The notes under the pieces: model-generated
Seen by the model: only the letters and a program-made list of their open reading frames with translations
Told to the model about the DNA's origin: nothing
Databases searched by the model: none
Shown: piece by piece, positions 9,652 to 20,808 of the stretch
Layout of the letters: every line of letters starts with the position of its first letter
Numbering within the stretch: position 1 is the stretch's first letter
Assembly (NCBI RefSeq): GCF_019799945.1
Contig: NZ_JABGCH010000012.1
Location: 24,219 to 88,218, forward strand
Direction of reading: 5' to 3'
DNA length: 64,000 nucleotides
From: Modestobacter marinus
GTDB taxonomy: Bacteria > Actinomycetota > Actinomycetes > Mycobacteriales > Geodermatophilaceae
Made by a program: the position numbers and the translations under genes

Positions 9652-10848
9652 CTAGTCGGGGACGGTCCCGCCGGGCCCCACGACGCGGCCACGGGACACG
9701 ACCGTGCGCACCGCCCGCAGGGCCCGGATGTCGGTGAGCGGGTCGCCGTCCACCGCCAGGAGGTCGGCGTCCAGGCCGGCGGCCAGTCGGCCGGTCCGGG
9801 CGGCGAGGCCGCACGCTCGCGCGGCGGCGCTCGTCGCCGAGGCGAGCGCCTCCTCGGCGGAGGCGCCGCAGTCGACCAGGTCGATGACGGCCTCGGAGAG
9901 GACGCCGTGCGTCTTCGACGGGTTGATGCCGCCGTCCGTGCCGCTCACCAGCCGGATGCCGGCCTCCCTCAGCTCGGTCACCTGGGCCAGTCGCCGGTCC
10001 CAGGTCATCCCGAGGCGGGTGATCACCGCGAGCATCTGCGGTGCGGGCTCGACGCCCGGCGTCCTGCCCAGGGTGGGACACACCGGCGTCCCGGCTCGGG
10101 CCAGCCGGGCGGACAGGCCGGCGGGGACGGCGAAACCGTGCTCGACGAAGCAGGACCCGTGCTCGATGCCGTCCACCCCGGCGGCCGCGCACCGCTCGAC
10201 GGCGGTCAGCGGGTGGGCGTGCGCGGTGACCGGGAGGCCGACGGCATGCGCCTCATCGACGACCGCGCGGAGCTCGTCGAGGGTGAACTGACAGCCGAGG
10301 ACGTCGGTGGCCACGGACATCACACCGCCACTGGCCATGATCTTGACGACGTCGGCACCCCGCTCGGCCCGTTCCCGGACAGCCCGGCGGAGCTGCTCCA
10401 CGCCGGTGGCCTCACCGCCCAGCCACCAGCAGTGCCCCCGCACGGAGGTGATCGGCGGGCCGGCGGCGACCACGGTGGGCCCCGGTCCGGGGCCGCGGTG
10501 CCGGTCGACCACCGCCCAGTCGGCGTCCCCCAGGTCGCGCAACGCCGTGACCCCGGCGGCCAGCTGCCGGCGCAGCGAGGTGGTGACGATCTGGTCGACC
10601 GCGCCGGCGTCGAGCTCGGCGAGCTGGTCCAGCGCGCGGGGGCCGCCGTCCGCGCAGAGGTGGACGTGCGTGTCGATCAGGCCCGGCACCAAGGTGGCGC
10701 CGGCCAGGTCGGTCACGTCGCACCCGGCCGGAGGCGTCGCGTCGGCCGGCTCGACGCCGACGATCGTGCCGTCCTCCACGAGGACCAGGGCGCCGCCGGT
10801 CAGCACCCGCTCACCGTCGAAGGCCCGTTCCGCCCGGTAGCCGTGCAC
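9652..10848 (-). CDS. Metal-dependent amidohydrolase (imidazolonepropionase/prolidase-like)
   Basis: 398 residues, GTG start preceded by AGGAGG. Amidohydrolase-fold motifs: LIDTHVHLC (first metal His pair), a Lys in VVKIMASGG, HAHP and GIDGIEHGS-type His residues, and the terminal SGTDGGI Asp. The small beta-sandwich flanks (ALVLVEDGTIVGVEP and GLDADLLAVDGDPL) are complete. The nearest pattern is the group annotated as Xaa-Pro dipeptidase or amidohydrolase in actinobacteria; the substrate is unknown. It stands alone, converging with the HAD gene and followed across about 95 nt by another minus-strand gene. Confidence 0.82.
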   Translation of the reverse strand: MHGYRAERAFDGERVLTGGALVLVEDGTIVGVEPADATPPAGCDVTDLAGATLVPGLIDTHVHLCADGGPRALDQLAELDAGAVDQIVTTSLRRQLAAGVTALRDLGDADWAVVDRHRGPGPGPTVVAAGPPITSVRGHCWWLGGEATGVEQLRRAVRERAERGADVVKIMASGGVMSVATDVLGCQFTLDELRAVVDEAHAVGLPVTAHAHPLTAVERCAAAGVDGIEHGSCFVEHGFAVPAGLSARLARAGTPVCPTLGRTPGVEPAPQMLAVITRLGMTWDRRLAQVTELREAGIRLVSGTDGGINPSKTHGVLSEAVIDLVDCGASAEEALASATSAAARACGLAARTGRLAAGLDADLLAVDGDPLTDIRALRAVRTVVSRGRVVGPGGTVPD

Positions 10849-10944
10849 GGTCTGCCTCCTGGCCCCCGTGGATCCGCCGGCGCGACCGTACCGGGACCCC
10901 CGGGTCGTCCGCCGCCCCCGGCCGCGGCAATGGTCAGCCGCGGC

Positions 10945-12928
<1,984 letters not shown>

Positions 12929-13013
12929 GCCGCCCGCAGATGACGGTTCGGTGACGTATCAGCCCACCTCCCGCACCCGTCCGTGGAGGAGCGGCATTGT
13001 CGGCACCGGCGTG

Positions 13014-13019
13014 TATAGA
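13014..13019 (+). promoter_or_regulatory. -10 box TATAGA upstream of the proteasomal ATPase
   Basis: TATAGAT is the most canonical -10 in the window and stands out from its GC-rich surroundings. It predicts a start near 13026 and a leader of about 34 nt containing GGAGG at 13049-13053. I see no good -35. Confidence 0.5.
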
Positions 13020-13059
13020 TTGGCTGCCTGGCTCCCCCCGATGTGTGCGGAGGTGCGTG

Positions 13060-14838
13060 ATGGGCCTGGGTCCTGACGAGTTCCGAGCGCGGCGTGAACG
13101 TGACGTCGCCTCCCTGGTGAGCCAGATCTCCTACCTCGAGGAGGAGATCGGTCTCCTGCGGCGCAAGGTGTCCGACAGCCCGCGCCAGGTGCGCGCGCTC
13201 GAGGAACGACTGGCCGAGGCGGAGGGCCGGGCGGCCTTCCTCTCCGAGCGCAACGACAAGCTGGCCGGCACGCTGCGTGAGGCACGCGAGCAGCTGGTCA
13301 CGCTGAAGGAGGAGGTCGAGCGCCTGGGCCAGCCGCCCTCGGGCTACGGCGTCTTCCTGGAGCGCTTCGAGGACGGCACGGTCGACGTCTTCACCGGCGG
13401 GCGCAAGCTGCGGGTGTCGGTGTCCCCGAACGTCGAGTTCGACGAGCTGCGGCACGGCCAGGAGGTCATGCTCAACGAGGCCATGAACGTGGTCGCCGCG
13501 CGCGGCTTCGAGCGGGCCGGCGACGTCGTGATGCTCAAGGAGCTGCTCGAGCCGGTGCCCGGCGAGCCGCGGCGGGCCCTGGTCATCGGGCACACCGACG
13601 AGGAGCGGGTCGTCCGGATCGCCGACTCGCTGACCGGCCACCCGCTGCGCAGCGGCGACTCGCTGCTGCTGGAGACCCGGTCGGGCTACGTGTACGAGCG
13701 GATCCCGAAGAGCGAGGTCGAGGAACTGATCCTCGAAGAGGTCCCCGACATCGACTACTCCGACATCGGTGGGCTGGCCCGGCAGATCGAGCAGATCCGG
13801 GACGCCGTCGAGCTGCCGTTCCTGCACGCCGACCTGTTCCGCGAGTACCAGCTGCGCCCGCCGAAGGGCATCCTGCTGTACGGCCCGCCCGGCTGCGGGA
13901 AGACGCTGATCGCCAAGGCGGTGGCCAACTCGCTGGCCAGGAAGGTCGCCGCGCTGAACGGGGACTCCGACCGGAGCCAGGGGAAGTCCTTCTTCCTCAA
14001 CATCAAGGGCCCCGAGCTGCTGAACAAGTACGTGGGGGAGACCGAGCGGCACATCCGGCTGGTGTTCCAGCGGGCCAGGGAGAAGGCCAGCGAGGGCACG
14101 CCGGTCATCGTGTTCTTCGACGAGATGGACTCGATCTTCCGCACCCGCGGGTCGGGTGTGTCCTCCGACGTGGAGAGCACGATCGTCCCGCAGCTGCTCA
14201 GCGAGATCGACGGCGTCGAGGGCCTGGAGAACGTCATCGTGATCGGCGCCTCCAACCGCGAGGACATGATCGACCCGGCCATCCTGCGGCCCGGCCGGCT
14301 CGACGTGAAGATCAAGATCGAGCGTCCGGACGCCGAGGCGGCGCGGGACATCTTCAGCAAGTACCTGACGACGTCGCTGCCGATCCACCCCGACGACCTC
14401 GCCGAGCACGGCGGCAACCGCGAGTCGACGATCGCCGGGATGATCCAGCGGACCGTGGAGCGGATGTACACCGAGACGGAGGAGAACCGTTTCCTGGAGG
14501 TCACCTACGCCAACGGTGACAAGGAGGTCCTTTACTTCCGGGACTTCAACTCCGGGGCGATGCTGCAGAACATCGTCGACCGCGCCAAGAAGATGGCGAT
14601 CAAGGACCTCCTCGAGACGGGTGTCGGTGGCCTGCGCGTGCAGCACCTGATGGCTGCCTGCGTCGACGAGTTCAAGGAGAACGAGGACCTGCCCAACACG
14701 ACCAACCCCGACGACTGGGCGCGGATCTCGGGCAAGAAGGGCGAGCGGATCGTCTACATCCGCACGCTGATCAGCGGCAAGGGCGCGGAGAGCGGCCGCG
14801 CCATCGACACCGCCACCAACACCGGCCAGTACCTGTAG
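13060..14838 (+). CDS. mpa: Proteasome-associated AAA ATPase (Mpa/ARC)
   Basis: 592 residues. This ring ATPase unfolds pupylated proteins and feeds them into the 20S core. An N-terminal coiled coil (about 15-90) that binds Pup is followed by OB domains and a AAA module with Walker A GPPGCGKT (275-282), Walker [11 protein letters not shown] and the GxSNRED sensor region. The last residues are GQYL, the penultimate-Tyr motif that docks into the proteasome alpha ring. ATG 13060 is chosen over the upstream ATG at 12997 because GGAGG ends 6 nt before it and the added residues would precede the normal family start. dop and pup follow within 3.2 kb; a conserved-type hairpin begins right after the stop. 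Confidence 0.97.
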   Translation: MGLGPDEFRARRERDVASLVSQISYLEEEIGLLRRKVSDSPRQVRALEERLAEAEGRAAFLSERNDKLAGTLREAREQLVTLKEEVERLGQPPSGYGVFLERFEDGTVDVFTGGRKLRVSVSPNVEFDELRHGQEVMLNEAMNVVAARGFERAGDVVMLKELLEPVPGEPRRALVIGHTDEERVVRIADSLTGHPLRSGDSLLLETRSGYVYERIPKSEVEELILEEVPDIDYSDIGGLARQIEQIRDAVELPFLHADLFREYQLRPPKGILLYGPPGCGKTLIAKAVANSLARKVAALNGDSDRSQGKSFFLNIKGPELLNKYVGETERHIRLVFQRAREKASEGTPVIVFFDEMDSIFRTRGSGVSSDVESTIVPQLLSEIDGVEGLENVIVIGASNREDMIDPAILRPGRLDVKIKIERPDAEAARDIFSKYLTTSLPIHPDDLAEHGGNRESTIAGMIQRTVERMYTETEENRFLEVTYANGDKEVLYFRDFNSGAMLQNIVDRAKKMAIKDLLETGVGGLRVQHLMAACVDEFKENEDLPNTTNPDDWARISGKKGERIVYIRTLISGKGAESGRAIDTATNTGQYL

Positions 14839-14840
14839 TC

Positions 14841-14897
14841 GAAGGACCCCCTGCCCCCACCGCTCGCAGGCTCGCGCTGGGCCCCTGCAGGGGGCCG
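14841..14897 (+). terminator. GAAGGACC-family hairpin after mpa
   Basis: Starts 2 nt after the mpa stop with GAAGGAC. Outer stem CCCCCTGC (14847-14854) with GCAGGGGG (14887-14894), a central CTCGCAGGCTCG, then GGCCG. Same architecture as the elements at 3830, 28625, 45072 and 54442 but with different arm sequences. Confidence 0.65.
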
Positions 14898-14899
14898 AC

Positions 14900-14936
14900 C
14901 GACGGCCCGGTCCCGCACTGCGGGGCCGGGCCGTCG
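14900..14936. terminator. Second hairpin between mpa and the convergent HAD gene
   Basis: Perfect 11-bp arms CGACGGCCCGG (14900-14910) and CCGGGCCGTCG (14926-14936), with a further CCCGCA/TGCGGG pairing in the loop. It lies between two convergent stops, so it may act on both strands. Confidence 0.6.
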
Positions 14937-14943
14937 CCGTGGT

Positions 14944-15801
14944 TCAGGTCAGGCGCTCGGCCAGCGCTCGCAGGTGCTCTCCACCGGCGGCGTCGTAGCT
15001 CGCCCCGGGCACGGTCCGCACGGGGTACGGCCGGCGGAGCGGCGGCTGCGGACCGACGTCGACGTGGGTCACCTCGGCGCCGAGTGCGTGCAACTCGTCG
15101 GCCATGCCGTAGTCGGAGCGGGAGTCGCCGACGGTGTGCCAGGTGGTGGGGAGGGGACCGTCCGCCCGTAGCAGGTTCAGGGCGCGGCGCGCACCGAGCG
15201 CCTTCCCCGCCCGCACCGACTCCACGTCGGTGGCGATCACCGACGGGTCGATCCGCCACGGCGTCCGGCCGTCCGCACCGGGGACGGACCGGCCGTGCAG
15301 CCGCACTCCCAGCCCCGCCGCCGCCAGCCGGGCCGCCAGGTCGGTGTCGAACGCCCGCTGCCGCTCGGCGTAGAACTCGGCGGGGACGTCGGTGCGTGCC
15401 TCCACCGTGGCCATCGTCCGCTTGGTGGCATCGACGAACATCGCGTCGCCGTAGCCGTTCCCCACCAGTTCGGCGAGGACGTCGCGGCAGATCTCCGGCA
15501 CGGCCAGAGCGGCGTCGACGTGCACCTCCGCGGCGCCGTCCCGGCCGGCCGTCGTCCAGACGCCGCCCTTCTCGCAGACCGCGTGCAACCTGGCGCCGTC
15601 GGGCAGGCCGGCCGCGACGAGCGGCCGCAGGACGCGCTCGCCGACGAACGCCGCCGACCGCCCGGTGTTGAGCACGACCGGTACGCCGGCGGCCAGCAGC
15701 CGCCGCAGGTCCTCGAGCAGCGCAGGCGCTGCGGTGCGGGTGATCGGGCTGGCCACGGGGCCGTCGACGTCCAACAGGAGACCGAGGGGCGGCATGCTCA
15801 C
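14944..15801 (-). CDS. HAD-superfamily hydrolase
   Basis: 285 residues. HAD motif I is the variant LLLDVDGPV, motif II is VVLNTGRS, a Lys follows in [16 protein letters not shown], and motif IV is [14 protein letters not shown]. This is the layout of Cof-type (IIB) phosphatases, in which a large cap sits between motifs II and III. The substrate is not predictable. GTG start at 15801; an in-frame ATG at 15795 is an alternative. It diverges from dop with a 44-nt gap. The same position in other actinobacteria often holds a small HAD gene (from memory), but no link to pupylation is established. Confidence 0.75.
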   Translation of the reverse strand: MSMPPLGLLLDVDGPVASPITRTAAPALLEDLRRLLAAGVPVVLNTGRSAAFVGERVLRPLVAAGLPDGARLHAVCEKGGVWTTAGRDGAAEVHVDAALAVPEICRDVLAELVGNGYGDAMFVDATKRTMATVEARTDVPAEFYAERQRAFDTDLAARLAAAGLGVRLHGRSVPGADGRTPWRIDPSVIATDVESVRAGKALGARRALNLLRADGPLPTTWHTVGDSRSDYGMADELHALGAEVTHVDVGPQPPLRRPYPVRTVPGASYDAAGGEHLRALAERLT

Positions 15802-15832
15802 CCGTCCATCCTCCAGGCGCGTGGCTGCCGCC

Positions 15833-15838
15833 TAACCT
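15833..15838 (+). promoter_or_regulatory. -10 box TAACCT, dop
   Basis: Seven nt before ATG 15846, predicting a leaderless dop mRNA. Confidence 0.6.
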
Positions 15839-15845
15839 GGGGCGC

Positions 15846-17351
15846 ATGAGCGTGCGACGGGTGATGGGGACCGAGCTGGAGTACGGCATCTCCGTGCCCG
15901 GGCAGCCGGGGGCGAACCCGACGACGCTGTCCAGCCAGGTGGTGAACGCCTGGGCGGTCGCCGACGCGCCGATGCCCCGCCGGCCACGCTGGGACTTCGA
16001 GGAGGAGTCCCCACTGCGTGACGCCCGCGGCTTCGACCTGTCCCCGGCCAACGCGCTGGACCACACCGACCTCGACGAGGACGCCGGGATGGCCAACGTC
16101 ATCCTCACCAACGGCGCCCGGCTCTACGTCGACCACGCGCACCCGGAGTACTCGACGCCGGAGGTCACCAACCCGCGGGACCTGGTCGTCTGGGACAAGG
16201 CGGGGGAGCAGATCATGGCGGAGGCGGCCCGGCGGGCCGCCCGCATCCCGGGCACCCAGCCGATCCAGCTCTACAAGAACAACACCGACGGGAAGGGCGC
16301 CTCCTACGGGGCGCACGAGAACTACCTGATGGACCGCCGGACGCCGTTCGTCGAGATCATCCGGGGCCTCGTCCCCTTCTTCGTCACGCGGCAGGTGTTC
16401 ACCGGCGCCGGCCGGGTCGGCATCGGCACCGAGGGACGCACCCAGGGCTTCCAGCTGTCGCAGCGGGCCGACTTCTTCGAGGTCGAGGTGGGCCTGGAGA
16501 CGACGCTGAAGCGGCCGATCATCAACACCCGCGACGAGCCGCACGCCAACCCCGACGAGTACCGCCGGCTGCACGTGATCATCGGCGACGCCAACCTGGC
16601 CGAGCTGTCGACGTACCTGAAGGTCGGGACGACGGCGCTCGTGCTGGCAATGATCGAGGCGCGGGCGCTGGGCAAGGACCTGAGCATCGAGGAGCCGGTC
16701 GAGGCGCTGCAGGCGATCAGCCACGACCCGTCGCTGACCCACCAGGTGCAGCTGCGCGACGGCCGGCGGCTGACCGCCATCGAGGTGCAGCGGGAGTACC
16801 TCCTGCTGGCCGAGAAGTTCGTCGCCCGGCACGGCGAGCCCGACCCGCAGACCGCCGATGTGCTGCGCCGCTGGGCCCAGGTGCTCGACGACCTCGAGAC
16901 CGACCCGATGCGGCTGGCCGACCAGCTCGACTGGCCCGCGAAGCTGCGCCTCCTGGAGGGCTACCGGCAGCGCGACGGGCTCTCGTGGGGCGACGCCCGG
17001 CTCAAGCTGGTGGACCTGCAGTACTCCGACGTGCGCCCGGAGAAGGGGCTGTACCACCGCCTGGTGGCCCGCGGCTCCATGCAGCGGCTGCTCACCGACG
17101 AGGAGGTGACCCGGGCGATGACCAGCCCGCCGGCGGACACCCGGGCCTACTTCCGCGGCGAGTGCCTGCGCCGGTACCCGGCCCAGGTCGCCGCCGCGTC
17201 CTGGGACTCGGTGGTGTTCGACGTGGGCCGGGACAACCTGGTGCGGATCCCGACCATGGAACCGCTGCGGGGCACCCGGGACCACGTCGGCGCGCTGTTC
17301 GAGGCGACGTCCAGCGCCGCGGAGCTCGTGGACACCATCACCGGTAGCTGA
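15846..17351 (+). CDS. dop: Deamidase/depupylase of Pup
   Basis: 501 residues. Dop converts the C-terminal Gln of Pup to Glu so that PafA can use it, and also removes Pup from substrates. It has the carboxylate-amine-ligase fold shared with PafA and glutamine synthetase: GTELEYG near the start (metal ligands E10 and E12), [13 protein letters not shown] with the catalytic Asp96, YKNNTDGKG, and [12 protein letters not shown]. The residues around [17 protein letters not shown] are the Dop-specific loop that PafA lacks, which separates the two paralogues here. The encoded Pup ends in Gln, so a deamidase is needed and this gene supplies it. Confidence 0.97.
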   Translation: MSVRRVMGTELEYGISVPGQPGANPTTLSSQVVNAWAVADAPMPRRPRWDFEEESPLRDARGFDLSPANALDHTDLDEDAGMANVILTNGARLYVDHAHPEYSTPEVTNPRDLVVWDKAGEQIMAEAARRAARIPGTQPIQLYKNNTDGKGASYGAHENYLMDRRTPFVEIIRGLVPFFVTRQVFTGAGRVGIGTEGRTQGFQLSQRADFFEVEVGLETTLKRPIINTRDEPHANPDEYRRLHVIIGDANLAELSTYLKVGTTALVLAMIEARALGKDLSIEEPVEALQAISHDPSLTHQVQLRDGRRLTAIEVQREYLLLAEKFVARHGEPDPQTADVLRRWAQVLDDLETDPMRLADQLDWPAKLRLLEGYRQRDGLSWGDARLKLVDLQYSDVRPEKGLYHRLVARGSMQRLLTDEEVTRAMTSPPADTRAYFRGECLRRYPAQVAAASWDSVVFDVGRDNLVRIPTMEPLRGTRDHVGALFEATSSAAELVDTITGS

Positions 17352-17356
17352 GGCGG

Positions 17357-17857
17357 TCAGCCGCGGAGCGGGAACGTCGCCCGTGGCGTCCAGTGCCCGC
17401 CCGCGGCGGACTGGCCGAGCAGCACCACGGCTGCTGTTCGGCCGGTGACCGGCAGGTGGGGAGGACCTCCCGCTCGGCGGCCTCGAGCTCCGCGCGGGCA
17501 TGCCCGAGGCCGATGGTCAGGTGCGGGACGACGTGGTCGTAGACCCCCTCGAACGGCGGGTGCGCGGGGAACGCGGCGTGCACCCGGGAGGTGAGGTCTC
17601 GAAAGGGCTGCGGGTCGTCGGGGGCCAGGTACACGACGTCGTCCCCGAACCCGGCGGTGCGGGAGAAGCGGTGGTCGAAGGCGCGCGTCCCGTCGGTCAC
17701 CCGGGCCACCCGCTGCAGCACGACGTCGTCGAGCTGCCCGGGCGGGACGAACGGGAACAGGACCGTGACGTGCGCCGGCACGCCGAGCGCGGCGCTGGCG
17801 TCCAGCCGGGGCGCGGAGCCGCCCGACCCCGGGCTCGGCCTCCGGGACGACCACCAC
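17357..17857 (-). pseudogene. 2'-5' RNA ligase-like gene broken by two compensating frameshifts
   Basis: Three pieces in two frames make one 2H phosphoesterase-like protein: VVVPEAEPGVGRLRA in the first frame, then DASAALGVPAHVTVLFPFV through HLTIGLGHARAELEAAEREVLP in a second frame, then LPVTGRTAAVVLL to the stop in the first frame again. Both catalytic HxT motifs (HVT, HLT) lie in the middle piece. Removing one C from the CCCC run near 17818 and adding one C to the run near 17463 would restore a continuous frame. Either the gene is decayed, or both C homopolymers carry sequencing errors. GTG 17857 is the first start in the first frame. It sits between dop and pup on the opposite strand. Confidence 0.72.
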
Positions 17858-17960
17858 CAGGCCGCTCTGGGCGCGGTCCGCGGATACGGCGCCAGGGTAG
17901 GAGCCCGCCCGACTTCCGGCGTGTGTGGATCAACGTGGGCCGACTGTCACACCGCGCGGG

Positions 17961-17966
17961 TAACTT
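17961..17966 (+). promoter_or_regulatory. Possible -10 box TAACTT, pup
   Basis: Predicts a start near 17973 and a leader of about 35 nt that contains the GGAGGG ribosome site of pup. No convincing -35. Confidence 0.35.
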
Positions 17967-18007
17967 CTGCGGCAGCACTCGAAGCTCCACAGACCACGGA
18001 GGGCGAG

Positions 18008-18217
18008 ATGGCAACGAGGGACAGCGGGGGTCAGCACCGCGCGACGCGTTCGCGCGAGGAGACCGAGGAGGTCGAGGCGTCGGTCGACACCGAGACCTCG
18101 GAGCGCACCAAGGAAGTGACCGAGGACGTCGACTCGCTCCTCGACGAGATCGACGGCGTCCTCGAGGAGAACGCCGAGGAGTTCGTGCGGTCCTACGTGC
18201 AGAAGGGCGGTCAGTGA
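18008..18217 (+). CDS. pup: Prokaryotic ubiquitin-like protein Pup
   Basis: 69 residues, acidic and disordered, ending in the diagnostic GGQ. PafA joins the C-terminus (after Dop deamidation of Gln69) to substrate lysines. The segment EDVDSLLDEIDGVLEENAEEFVRSYVQKGGQ is the conserved helix-forming region that binds the Mpa coiled coil. ATG 18008 is preceded by GGAGGG at 17998-18003; upstream in-frame codons lack family similarity. An HNH gene follows after 32 nt, then prcB and prcA. Confidence 0.97.
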   Translation: MATRDSGGQHRATRSREETEEVEASVDTETSERTKEVTEDVDSLLDEIDGVLEENAEEFVRSYVQKGGQ

Positions 18218-18225
18218 TCGCCTCG

Positions 18226-18238
18226 CTACTTTGAGTAG
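18226..18238. promoter_or_regulatory. Small inverted repeat between pup and the HNH gene
   Basis: CTACT-TTG-AGTAG in an unusually AT-rich stretch directly after pup. It could be an RNA stem affecting the weakly initiated downstream gene, or an operator; evidence is only the symmetry. Confidence 0.3.
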
Positions 18239-18249
18239 TAGTCGCGACG

Positions 18250-18960
18250 ATGAAGGTCTGTCCTCGCTGTGGGGAGAGCAAGCCCGACGACGGGTTCGGC
18301 CGGAACCGTTCGATGGCGGATGGACTCTCGTTCTACTGCCTGGAGTGCAACCGACGGCGCAGCAACACCTGGTATCGACAGTCGAGGGTCGCGTTGGGGA
18401 AGACCGTCCGGGACCACAGCTGGGTTCCGGAGGGGTTCCGCTGGTGCCCGACGTGTCGTGAGGCCGTCCCCGAGGCGGACTACGTCGTCAGTCGACGGAC
18501 ATCGTCCGGGTTCGGCAGTCAGTGCAAACCGTGGCACCGCCAGGCTTGCAAGGACACGTACTGGCGTCGGAAGTACGGCCTCACCCTGACGGCCGTTGCG
18601 GAGCTGCGCCGTGATCAAGAGGACCGGTGTGCGATCTGCCGCGACCCGGCTCCGGAGCACCTCGATCACGATCATGACTCAGGGGAGGTGCGGGCCCTCC
18701 TCTGCCAGCGGTGCAACTTCGGCCTCGGGCTGTACCGCGACGATCCGACTCTGTTGCGTGCGGCGGCTGACTACGTAGAGGAGCACCGGGAGCGGCACCG
18801 TCGGTCCCGCCCACAACCGCTGGTCCGGCGGCGGCCGGAGGTGATCAGCCGCCCGGTCAGCCCGCCGGTAGGGTCGGCGCAGCGTCCGCCTTCGTTCCGG
18901 CGGACGGGTCTGTGCAGTCGAGGCCGCGCGTTGCTGGCGGCGAGAGGGGCGGGCGAGTGA
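18250..18960 (+). CDS. Endonuclease VII-like HNH protein embedded in the Pup-proteasome operon
   Basis: 236 residues. Two CxxC pairs near the N-terminus (CPRCGES, CLECN) and a second set (CPTCRE) look like zinc ribbons. The C-terminal half has [25 protein letters not shown] and [19 protein letters not shown], the recombination endonuclease VII form of the beta-beta-alpha-metal nuclease with catalytic HDHD. From memory, an endonuclease VII-like gene occurs at this place in several actinobacteria, so it is not random cargo, but its function is unknown. ATG 18250 lacks a recognisable ribosome site. The last 45 codons are Arg/Pro-rich and may overlap a promoter for prcB; the TGA overlaps the prcB GTG by 4 nt. 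Confidence 0.82.
   Translation: MKVCPRCGESKPDDGFGRNRSMADGLSFYCLECNRRRSNTWYRQSRVALGKTVRDHSWVPEGFRWCPTCREAVPEADYVVSRRTSSGFGSQCKPWHRQACKDTYWRRKYGLTLTAVAELRRDQEDRCAICRDPAPEHLDHDHDSGEVRALLCQRCNFGLGLYRDDPTLLRAAADYVEEHRERHRRSRPQPLVRRRPEVISRPVSPPVGSAQRPPSFRRTGLCSRGRALLAARGAGE
18869..18905 (+). promoter_or_regulatory. Possible internal promoter and leader hairpin for prcBA
   Basis: TAGGGT at 18869-18874 inside the HNH gene predicts a start near 18881. Directly after it are perfect 7-bp arms GTCCGCC (18884-18890) and GGCGGAC (18899-18905), 51 nt before the prcB start. Inference from pattern only. Confidence 0.35.
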
Positions 18961-19805
18961 GCGAGTCGTCAACTGGCCGGAGCGGGTTCCCGCCCGCGTA
19001 CCTGGACCGGGTGGGCTCTTCGTTCACCGACTTCCTCGGCCTCACCTCACCCGACCTGCTGCCCGGCCGGCGCACGCTGCCCGCCGCGCCGCTGGGCGAG
19101 CTGGCGCCGCACGGCACCACCATCGTCGCGGTCACCTACGCCGGCGGCGTGCTCATGGGCGGCGACCGCCGGGCCACCATGGGCAACCTCATCTCCAGCC
19201 GGGACATCGAGAAGGTCTACGCGGCCGACTCGTACTCGGTGATCGGCATCGCCGGTGCCGCCGGCATCGCCATCGAGATGGTCCGGCTCTACCAGGTCGA
19301 GCTCGAGCACTACGAGAAGATCGAGGGCGTCACCATGTCCCTCGACGGCAAGGCCAACCGGCTGGCCGGCATGATCCGCGGCAACCTCGGCGCCGCGATG
19401 CAGGGCCTCGCCGTGGTCCCGCTGTTCGCCGGCTACGACCTCGACGCCGCCGAGGGCGCGAGCCCCGGCCGCATCTTCAGCTACGACGTCACCGGCGGGA
19501 ACTACGAGGAGCGCGGTTACGCCTCCGTCGGCTCCGGCTCGCTGTTCGCCCGGAACTCGCTGAAGAAGACCTGGCGCACCGGGATGTCCGCCGACGCCGC
19601 GACCCGCAGCCTGGTCGAATCCCTCTACGACGCCGCCGACGACGACTCGGCCACCGGCGGCCCCGATCCGGTACGGCGGCTGTACCCGATCGTCTACCGG
19701 GTCGACGCCGAGGGCGCCGTCCGGCTCACCGACGCCGAGGTGGCCGCCGTCGCCGACACGATCATCGCCGACCGTTCCGTGGGCAACGAAGCACGGGAGG
19801 TCTGA
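18957..19805 (+). CDS. prcB: Proteasome beta subunit
   Basis: 282 residues from GTG 18957, which overlaps the upstream stop as GTGA. A 53-residue propeptide ends in HG, followed by TTIVAV; autocleavage between Gly53 and Thr54 would expose the nucleophile Thr54. The mature part has [12 protein letters not shown], containing the conserved Asp and Arg near the active site. Fourteen such subunits form the two inner rings of the 20S core. The start could lie further upstream at 18912, but the coupled GTGA and the propeptide length favour 18957. prcA follows after 3 nt. Confidence 0.96.
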   Translation: MSESSTGRSGFPPAYLDRVGSSFTDFLGLTSPDLLPGRRTLPAAPLGELAPHGTTIVAVTYAGGVLMGGDRRATMGNLISSRDIEKVYAADSYSVIGIAGAAGIAIEMVRLYQVELEHYEKIEGVTMSLDGKANRLAGMIRGNLGAAMQGLAVVPLFAGYDLDAAEGASPGRIFSYDVTGGNYEERGYASVGSGSLFARNSLKKTWRTGMSADAATRSLVESLYDAADDDSATGGPDPVRRLYPIVYRVDAEGAVRLTDAEVAAVADTIIADRSVGNEAREV

Positions 19806-19808
19806 GCC

Positions 19809-20735
19809 ATGACCATGCCGTACTACGCCTCCGCCGAGCAGGTGATGCGGGACCGTTCGGAGTACGCCCGCAAGGGCATCTCCCGCGGCCGCAGCGTCGC
19901 CGTCCTCACCTACGTCGACGGCGTCCTGTTCATCGCCGAGAACCCCAGCGCCACGCTGCACAAGGTCAGCGAGCTCTACGACCGGATCGGCTTCGCCGCG
20001 GTCGGCCGGTACTCCGAGTTCGAGAGCCTGCGGGTGGCCGGGGTCCGGCTCGCCGACGTCCGCGGCTACTCCTACAACCGCCGGGACGTCACCGGCCGGG
20101 TCATCGCCAACGCCTACGCGCAGACCCTCGGCGCGGTCTTCACCGAGCAGCTGAAGCCCTACGAGGTCGAGCTGTGCGTCGCCGAGGTGGGTGACAGCAG
20201 CGGCGGTGACCAGCTCTACCGGCTCACGTTCGACGGCTCCATCGTCGACGAGTCCGACTTCGTCGTCATGGGCGGGCAGGCCGAGACGGTCGCGAGCCAC
20301 CTCCGCGAGCACTACACCCGGGGCATGGGCCTGCGCGAGGCGCTCCGGGTGGGCGTCCGGGCGCTCTCCGCGGTCAGCGCGGCCACCGCCGCCAACGGCG
20401 GCGGGCACGACCAGCTGCCGGCCGAGCAGCTGGAGGTCGCCGTCCTGGACCGGCGGCGGCCCAAGCGGGCCTTCCGCCGGGTCGTCGGCGTCTCGCTCCG
20501 GTCGCTGCTGTCCGACGAGCCGGTCACCGGGGAACCGGCACCGGCTGCCGTGGCGACCCACGTCCACGCGCCCAGCGCGCCCGCACCGGGCACCCCGGCC
20601 GGCCTCGGCGACCCGACGGCCGTCGACACCGCCGGCGGCACGGCGGACCGCACGCTCGAGCCGGACACCCAGGACGGCGTGGGCGGCGGCACCGAGGGCG
20701 ACCAACCGGAGCCCCGCACGGACGACGGGCGCTGA
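19809..20735 (+). CDS. prcA: Proteasome alpha subunit
   Basis: 308 residues. The N-terminus [28 protein letters not shown] is the gate-forming helix region of actinobacterial alpha subunits, followed by the Ntn fold with no catalytic Thr. The body ends near residue 240; the last 65 residues are a Pro/Ala/Thr-rich disordered tail that is long for the family. Alpha rings cap the beta rings and receive the Mpa C-terminal GQYL motif. The ATG is 3 nt from the prcB stop, so the two are translationally coupled. pafA follows after 73 nt with its own promoter. Confidence 0.96.
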   Translation: MTMPYYASAEQVMRDRSEYARKGISRGRSVAVLTYVDGVLFIAENPSATLHKVSELYDRIGFAAVGRYSEFESLRVAGVRLADVRGYSYNRRDVTGRVIANAYAQTLGAVFTEQLKPYEVELCVAEVGDSSGGDQLYRLTFDGSIVDESDFVVMGGQAETVASHLREHYTRGMGLREALRVGVRALSAVSAATAANGGGHDQLPAEQLEVAVLDRRRPKRAFRRVVGVSLRSLLSDEPVTGEPAPAAVATHVHAPSAPAPGTPAGLGDPTAVDTAGGTADRTLEPDTQDGVGGGTEGDQPEPRTDDGR

Positions 20736-20795
20736 GCCACCGTCGGTGATCGGCGCGGCGCGTTCGGGACACGAGCCGAGCGCGCCGCGGCGGCA

Positions 20796-20801
20796 TAGGC
20801 T
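20796..20801 (+). promoter_or_regulatory. -10 box TAGGCT, pafA
   Basis: Seven nt before GTG 20809; the resulting 452-residue protein equals the M. tuberculosis PafA length as I recall it, confirming the start. Confidence 0.6.
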
Positions 20802-20808
20802 CGGCGGG

